This document shows, piece by piece, positions 17,951 through 22,804 of a DNA stretch of 22,804 nt. The notes under the pieces were generated by a model. That model saw only the letters and a program-made list of their open reading frames with translations. It was not told the DNA's origin and searched no databases. The stretch is taken from contig CALSCP010002235.1 of the NCBI GenBank assembly GCA_943704425.1, positions 29,844-52,647 on the forward strand. The letters are read 5' to 3'. The position numbers were made by a program, and so were the translations under genes. This DNA is from Ministeria vibrans ATCC 50519 (lineage: Eukaryota > Opisthokonta > Filasterea). Within the stretch, counting starts at the first letter, position 1. Each line of letters begins with the position of its first letter.

Positions 17951-18667
17951 GTGTTTGGGTTCGCTGGGGACAGCAACATCGGGCGCATTGCGTTTCCTGC
18001 AGTGCAAGCAGTCCCTTCCTTTGCCACTTCCTTTGGTGATATGTTTGGTGATGATCCTGAGACTGTTGCGCAGATGGCCTGTCTCATTCCTTGTGCTGTT
18101 GATCAGGATCCGTAAGTCGACTCATCTTTACTCAGCAGCCAATCACAATAACTCCAACTCAAATTCACACACACAGTCGATAATTCTATCACCCACAGCC
18201 AATGACCCCTTTTTTTTCTCCAGCTACTTCCGCCTCACTCGTGACGTGGCTCCTGCCTTGGGCTATGTCAAACCCTCTCTCCTTCACAGGTTTATACGTT
18301 TCCACTCACTTTTCACCTCTCTCACTCACTCTCTTTCGATCTCGGTTTTGTAATAGCAAATTCTTCCCAGCTCTTCAGGGCAGTCAGAGCAAGATGAGTT
18401 CTTCTGACGGCACTTCGTCCATTTTCCTGACAGACTCTCCCGATGAGATCAAACAAAAGGTACCGTCTCAAATCACACCAATTCTAGAGCTTTACATTTT
18501 TTTTCTTTTCTCTTTGTTACTCTCTTCTTTTTCGTCTTTCTCACTTTGTTTCTCCCACGTTGTTTATTTCTCCTTTCTTGTCTTTCTCACTTTGTTTCTC
18601 TCATTTTCTTTCTCCTTTCTCCGTTCTCGCCTTTCTTTCTCACACACTTTGACTCTTTCTCCTCTCT

Positions 18668-18760
<93 letters not shown>

Positions 18761-19212
18761 GATTCATACGCATGCATTCAGTGGAGGAGGTGTGACGAAG
18801 AAGGAGCACGAAAGACTGGGCGGAGACTGTGAGCGAGACGTGTCGTTTCAGGTGAGAAGAAGGCAAACCGTGTTAGGGGTGATAGGATTGTCGTTAGGGT
18901 TAGGGTGAGGGGATTTTAATGACACGGAAGCTGATCTTTTTTTTCTTCTTTGTTTGTTTGTAGTACTTGCGCTTCTTCCTTGATGATGATGATGAACTTG
19001 AGCGCATTCGTCAGGAATACTCATCGGGTCGTATGACAACATTTGAGCTCAAAGGTACATTTGTTTGTTGTGTCACTTTGGAGAATTAATACTCTGCCGT
19101 AGAAATTCTGGTGGGAGTTCTGCAGAAGCTAGTTGGAGAGCACCAGGCACGCCGGGCGGTTGTGACGGATGAGGAAGTGCGCTATTTCATGACTCATCGC
19201 AAGATGATTTGA
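17951..19212 (+). CDS. WARS1: Tryptophanyl-tRNA synthetase, cytosolic type, C-terminal half
   Basis: Exons 17951-18111, 18224-18289, 18357-18459, 18762-18851, 18964-19054 and 19103-19212 join in frame to 206 residues ending at TGA. Landmarks of the eukaryotic cytosolic enzyme are [39 protein letters not shown], the class I signature KMSSS (residues 88-92 of the fragment), HAFSGGG and [13 protein letters not shown]. By comparison with the human enzyme (471 residues), about 260 N-terminal residues are missing, including the HIGH-like ATP site. No exon that could supply them exists between here and the acetyltransferase gene. The enzyme charges tRNA-Trp and is essential, so a complete copy must exist elsewhere or this locus is misassembled. 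Confidence 0.93.
18671..18756 (+). repeat. CT microsatellite in a TrpRS intron
   Basis: About 43 CT units end five bases before the acceptor (TCGTTAG) of the exon at 18762, so the repeat serves as the polypyrimidine tract. The 5' part of the same intron (18460-18670) is also pyrimidine-rich and carries variants of CTCACTTTGTTTCTC. Confidence 0.9.
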
Positions 19213-19392
19213 TTACGTGTGTTTTCAATTCTGATCTGTGGGGGGGTGGAATGCAAATGTCAAACGTTTACAACAGGTGAAGCAGAACTGAAGATACACA
19301 ATAGCCTGATCGCGTAAATTGTCTCGCATTGTGATCTAAACGTCGACCTATGGATATTCCGCAAAACTTTAAACTCCCCACAATACTCAACT

Positions 19393-19399
19393 TATAAAA
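19393..19399 (+). promoter_or_regulatory. TATA-like box of the SH3 gene
   Basis: TATAAAA lies 90 bases upstream of the SH3 gene ATG in an otherwise unremarkable gap, a suitable position if the 5' UTR is about 60 bases. No experimental start site is known to me. Confidence 0.45.
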
Positions 19400-19457
19400 G
19401 CTTTAATTAAAGAGGAGAGGGTGAGCCTCAAACGTGAAACAACTCAAACAAGTTCAA

Positions 19458-19465
19458 GTGATCAA
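19458..19465 (+). promoter_or_regulatory. GTGATCAA motif upstream of the SH3 gene
   Basis: Second occurrence of the shared octamer, 24 bases before the ATG and inside the TCAAGT repeat run. It would lie in the 5' UTR if the TATA-like box is used. Confidence 0.35.
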
Positions 19466-19489
19466 GTCACTTCAAGTCAAACCATTTCC

Positions 19490-21001
19490 ATGTCTCGTCC
19501 GCCACTCCCCTCCCGGCCCACCGGCACGGGCCCGCCTCCCCTTGCCGGCAAGCCAAACGCCCCTCCACCCGTGCTCTCTAAGAAGCCCGGTGCGCCTCCG
19601 CCCGTCTCCGCACGACCGAAAGTGAGCACAAAGAAAGAGAGAGAGAGAGAATGAGAGGCAAAAAAAAAAAGAAAGACAAAAACTGAAGGAAAGGAGTGAA
19701 ATTTGCTAACGGCCATCGCCTGTGTGTCTCGCTCAAGGCCACTTCCAAGCCAGGTGGAGCTGCCCCGCCAACGCAGGCGTCCGCTGCGGCTGCCTTGGGA
19801 CCGCCGCCGTCGCTGAAGCCCAGACCGGCAGTTGCCTCTGCGCCCGTTGCCTCTCCCGCGCCTGCGCCCAACCCCCTCCCCGCGCAGAGGCCGCCGCCCA
19901 AGCCCAAGCCTGCAGCACCCGCCGCACCGCAGCCAAGCGCCACTGTCATGTACGACTTTGCAGCGGAAGCCGATGACGAACTCAGCGCCGCGACAGGGGC
20001 CACAGTGCGCCTCTTGGGCCAGCCCGACGACGACTGGTTCGAGGCTGAGTTAGACGGAGTGCGCGGGCGCATTCCCATCAGCTTTGTCGAAGTGACAGTG
20101 CCTCTCGAGGCTCAAACAGCAGGCGCACCAGCTGCACAAGCAGAAGCAGCACAAGCGCCTGCCTCCAGCACAGCACCCAAAGCGAACAGCCTCGCCGCCA
20201 TCCTTGCCGCTGCCAACCGTCCTTCTCAGGCAGCAGCTGAATCACCAGCAGCTGCAGAAGTAGCGTCCGACGGTCCTCCATCTCTGCCTCCACTCCCGGG
20301 CCCATACCACCCACTGTACCACTACGTTTTTGCGCGCCACAAACCACGCGCAGTGTGCACTCAGCCATTCCAGGCAGAGGCTGAAGACGAGCTTAACCTA
20401 CATGTCGGCGACACCGTGCTGCTAGTGGGACGCATCAGCGACGCATGGCTCAAGGTAACGTCACAACATCCAGCGAAACGAGACATCTGATCCCACCTTC
20501 ACTCTCTAATAATATTAGGGGAAAGTCGCGTCGGGTTCCTGTGGAATGTTTCCTCAAGGTACCCAAGTGAAGTGAACTGACGAACCACCACCCACTTACA
20601 CACGCGCATACAGAATTTGTGACCATTCATCAAGCCCTGCCCAACGACGACGGCACAACTCCCTTCACAACCGACGATGACGACGAAGCCACCTCCACCA
20701 CCACTCCCGCCGCAACAACTACCACTGCCACTGCGCCCCCTCCCGCCTCTGCCAACGATCCTCCGCCCAGTACGTCTTTTCTCACGCCATATTCACATGC
20801 ACTCACTGCTCTGTAGTGCCTGGCATCGGATTTGCAGTGCTGGAGAACTCAGTGTTTGGCAGTGACTCGCAAGGAACTCTCACAGCGCAGAGAGGGGAAA
20901 TGCTGACTGTGCTGCGTGAGAACGGCAACTGGTACGAGTGCGAGCAGGATGGTATTGTCGGTCACGTTCCAAAGGCCCAGTGTGAGTTTATTCCACACTG
21001 A
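19490..21001 (+). CDS. Three-SH3-domain adaptor protein
   Basis: Exons 19490-19621, 19738-20454, 20519-20558, 20614-20769 and 20817-21001 give 409 residues. A Pro-rich N-terminus (RPPLPSRP, GPPPLAGKP) could itself bind SH3 domains. SH3-1 covers about 112-164 (VMYDFAAEADDELS, DDDWFEAEL, GRIPISFV). SH3-2 covers about 248-302 (PFQAEAEDELNLHVGD, AWLKGKV, GMFPQEFV) and is split by two introns. SH3-3 is the last 60 residues (GTLTAQRGEMLTV, NWYECEQDGIVGHVP). Ala/Pro and Thr/Ala-rich linkers separate them. Such proteins act as cytoplasmic scaffolds in actin or endocytic assembly; no enzymatic domain is present and no specific orthologue is recognised. The first ATG with a frame continuing into the Pro-rich exon was chosen. 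Confidence 0.88.
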
Positions 21002-21033
21002 TGAATCCATGTATGTGGAACGAGATCAACAAA

Positions 21034-21053
21034 AAATAATAATAATAAAAATA

Positions 21054-21099
<46 letters not shown>

Positions 21100-21100
21100 G
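21034..21100 (+). repeat. AAT/ATT repeat with polyadenylation signal, 3' of the SH3 gene
   Basis: A short run of AAT units is followed by ATATTTT and then about 14 ATT units, so the left and right arms are complementary and could fold into an all-AT hairpin. AATAAA at 21044-21049, 43 bases past the stop, is the likely polyadenylation signal of the SH3 gene. Confidence 0.75.
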
Positions 21101-21136
21101 TATTTTTGACACTGTGTTGCTTTTCGTATGTGAATT

Positions 21137-21144
21137 GTGATCAA
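21137..21144 (+). promoter_or_regulatory. GTGATCAA motif upstream of the four-helix gene
   Basis: Third occurrence of the shared octamer, 58 bases before the ATG at 21203, followed by TTGTCAT. The AAGAB copy is followed by the similar ACGTCAT. Confidence 0.35.
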
Positions 21145-21202
21145 TTGTCATTTGTGTTAGAAAAATCTCTTTAGTCTCAGTCTTTTTTCAGTTATTATAA
21201 CA

Positions 21203-21892
21203 ATGAACGCTCGTAGTCTCGCTGGAACGCTCTGGATATCCATTGCTCTGTTCGAGGTTGACTTGAGCGCAATCTGAGTCAAAGAAAAGTGAAAGTGAAA
21301 CCAAAAAAAACGTTTCTTTCTTTCAGTTCGTCGTGTTTACCTTCGACATCCCTTTCCCCATGTCCAACGGCCTCTACCTGTCGCACCACTCGAGCATGTG
21401 GGCGCGCCTGGCCGCACTCGACCTGGGAGCGCTGATCGTCGTCATGCGACTGATGCCACTGCTCCCGCTCGCCCTGGGCCTCGTCACGCTCACCGTCCGC
21501 GCGCCTGCCGTCCGTGCCCTTTCACTCGTGCTCGGCCTGCCCATGCTTGCCGGGCCCATCTACAATTTCTGGAGTATGTTCCGATCAATCGCAAACCGCA
21601 ATCTCTGACTCCCCCATTGCTCTCTCGCTCCATCCCACACTCTCTAGTCGGGTACTTCTTCAACTGCTGCAGCTTCTGGCACACGGGCGCCGGCGAGGGG
21701 CTCTCGGAGGCCGAGGGGCTCGCCAAGTTCACATCCAACTTCGCACTCAATCATCACGTCCTGCCCAAAGTACCAGGCCACGCCGTCTTTGTCGACACCG
21801 AGCACACCATCCTCATGGCTCTTGCGCTTCCCGCGATGCTTCTCTCTATTCTTGCTCTGTGTATGAGTGAGCCCAAGAAGAAGTTACAATAA
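21203..21892 (+). CDS. Four-helix membrane protein with KKLQ tail, family unknown
   Basis: Exons 21203-21256, 21327-21573 and 21648-21892 join in frame to 181 residues. Hydrophobic segments are at about 8-24, 48-78, 88-110 and 156-174. A polar loop of about 45 residues precedes the last helix (with HTGAGEGLSEAEGL and NHHVLPKVPGH). The C-terminus SEPKKKLQ has Lys at -3 and -4, the dilysine ER-retrieval pattern, and would face the cytosol if the helix count is right. I do not recognise the family; small ER proteins of the EXPERA/TMEM97 kind have a similar size and topology, but I see no sequence match. A polypyrimidine-AG stretch lies 11 bases before the ATG. Confidence 0.75.
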
Positions 21893-22153
21893 GAGTCACA
21901 ACATAAATAATTCATACATGTCACTGACGTTTTAACGGTAAACCCTTTCCCGAAGCCCAACCTGAGTATTCAACAATATCTCAGCTGATCTCAGTCAGTA
22001 CTTTGATAAATTCGTTTTCGCACCGTTTTATTACACGATCTAGATTTTCCTATTCAAAAAAAAAATCAACCCAATCAAACTTTTTTATATCTAATTGTGA
22101 CTGCGCAGCCGTCCAGTCGCCTCCCGCCCGCCCTGCGCCTTCCGCCCCCAGCC
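21893..22153. other. Gap before the last gene
   Basis: AT-rich sequence with no exon, then a C-rich stretch (22110-22150) directly before the next ATG. That stretch (CCGCCCCCAG at its end) could be a 5' UTR or a splice acceptor. No clear AATAAA is seen for the preceding gene; ACATAAATAA at about 21901 is a possible variant. Confidence 0.5.
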
Positions 22154-22305
22154 ATGGCCTACCGTCCCCTCCCCGGTGCTCCTGATGACACCGCAATCGC
22201 CCATCAGTCCCAACAGCATCCGCCCAACGTCGAAGAGGTCTACGTGGGTGGCTATGTCCCCACCTATCCCCGCACCCGCAAGTCTGCCCTCGAATTGGTC
22301 ATTTG
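22154..22305 (+). CDS. First exon of an unrecognised gene
   Basis: An ATG opens 50 codons plus two bases of GC-rich coding-like sequence (MAYRPLPGAPDD ... VEEVYVGGYVPTYPRTRK, SALELVIW) and meets a fair donor, GTATGA, at 22306. The downstream exon is unclear: the frame also stays open without splicing to the right edge. An acceptor at 22349-22350 (45-base intron) would keep that frame, while one at 22410-22411 would give a stop overlapping AATAAA (22425-22431). The family is not recognised. The end of the exon is at the beginning of a hydrophobic stretch, so a membrane protein is possible. Confidence 0.5.
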
Positions 22306-22755
22306 GTATGATTGTTTTTGTTTTTTTTTGCGACATGTTAAAATTGTTAGGGATTTTACCAGAGTGTCTGTTTTTTCCTGTTTGCACCAACGAACGTTGC
22401 ACGCCTCACAGCTCTCTGCCGGTGTAATAAAACACATGACAGCGTATCCCTGTGCGAGTGCGTCGCCGAGGATTGCTCCCGCGTTCTCTCGCTGTGCCCC
22501 AATGGCTCACTCGCATGCGCATTTCAAACACGCGCCGGTTTCGCATCTGCGCTTCCCTCGCGCCCTTCTGTTGCGTATCCCCCACCCTCGCGTTGACGAT
22601 GTGTGTGTGCGTGTGTTTGGTGTGTTTGCCATGCTTTCTTGTGCGCTCTTTTGGATTTGGCTCTGTGAATTCGCTCTTCTCTCTCTATCACTTTGCTCTG
22701 TCACACACACGTTGTTTCTCTCTCACACTTTGTTCCTTTCTCCCTTCTCTCTCTC

Positions 22756-22804
<49 letters not shown>
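22306..22804 (+). other. Right end: uncertain intron/exon sequence and CT repeat
   Basis: A T-rich stretch (22313-22380) is followed by about 190 bases of GC-richer sequence that could be exonic, with AATAAA at 22426-22431. From about 22680 the strand becomes pyrimidine-rich, with TATCACTTTG at about 22687 and a CT run from about 22746 to the edge. No convincing exon can be fixed. Confidence 0.5.

Larger units (their letters stand above)
19213..19489. other. Gap between TrpRS and the SH3 gene
   Basis: No coding exon is seen. The first half is the presumed TrpRS 3' UTR, with a G run near 19241. The second half holds a TATA-like box and a run of TCAAGT repeats (19448-19481) within which AAGTGA and TCACTT can pair. 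The SH3 gene start follows. Confidence 0.6.

Overview
This is nuclear DNA from a gene-dense eukaryote, most plausibly a unicellular relative of animals or fungi. The evidence for a eukaryote is a set of genes broken by short GT-AG introns (mostly 45-65 bases, a few up to about 440), a cytosolic-type tryptophanyl-tRNA synthetase, an AAGAB-type adaptin-binding protein, SH3 domains and a giant EGF-repeat membrane receptor. Exons are GC-rich; introns and intergenic stretches are AT- or pyrimidine-rich. Candidates such as choanoflagellates, filastereans or apusomonads fit this style, but the sequence alone does not decide the lineage.

Layout, all on the + strand: (1) 12-12731, one uninterrupted exon of 12.7 kb holding the 3' part of a giant type I membrane protein: about 86 EGF-like domains (hand count), three whole domains nested inside EGF modules (two copies of a bacterial-looking beta domain and one RCC1-like propeller), one unassigned cysteine-containing spacer, one transmembrane helix and a 153-residue tail ending in ETRL. 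(2) 13044-14091, a 247-residue classical short-chain dehydrogenase in six exons. (3) 14250-15873, AAGAB (AP complex assembly factor), 419 residues in six exons. (4) 15972-17511, the N-terminal two thirds of a MetX-family O-acetyltransferase with a mitochondrial-type leader. (5) 17512-17950, an almost pure pyrimidine block. (6) 17951-19212, the C-terminal half of tryptophanyl-tRNA synthetase. (7) 19490-21001, a three-SH3-domain protein of 409 residues. (8) 21203-21892, a four-helix membrane protein with a KKLQ C-terminus. (9) 22154 onward, the first exon of an unrecognised gene, running into a CT microsatellite at the right edge.

The genes do not form an evident pathway; they look like independent housekeeping and surface-protein genes packed head to tail with 98-312 base gaps. 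Two points stand out. The EGF receptor repeatedly carries foreign domains in the same loop (Cys3-Cys4) of EGF modules. The MetX and TrpRS genes are both cut off at the same CT-rich block, so that block is either a collapsed assembly join or a genuine deletion/fusion breakpoint.

All exon boundaries are my own reading of splice sites and frame and have not been tested against transcripts.
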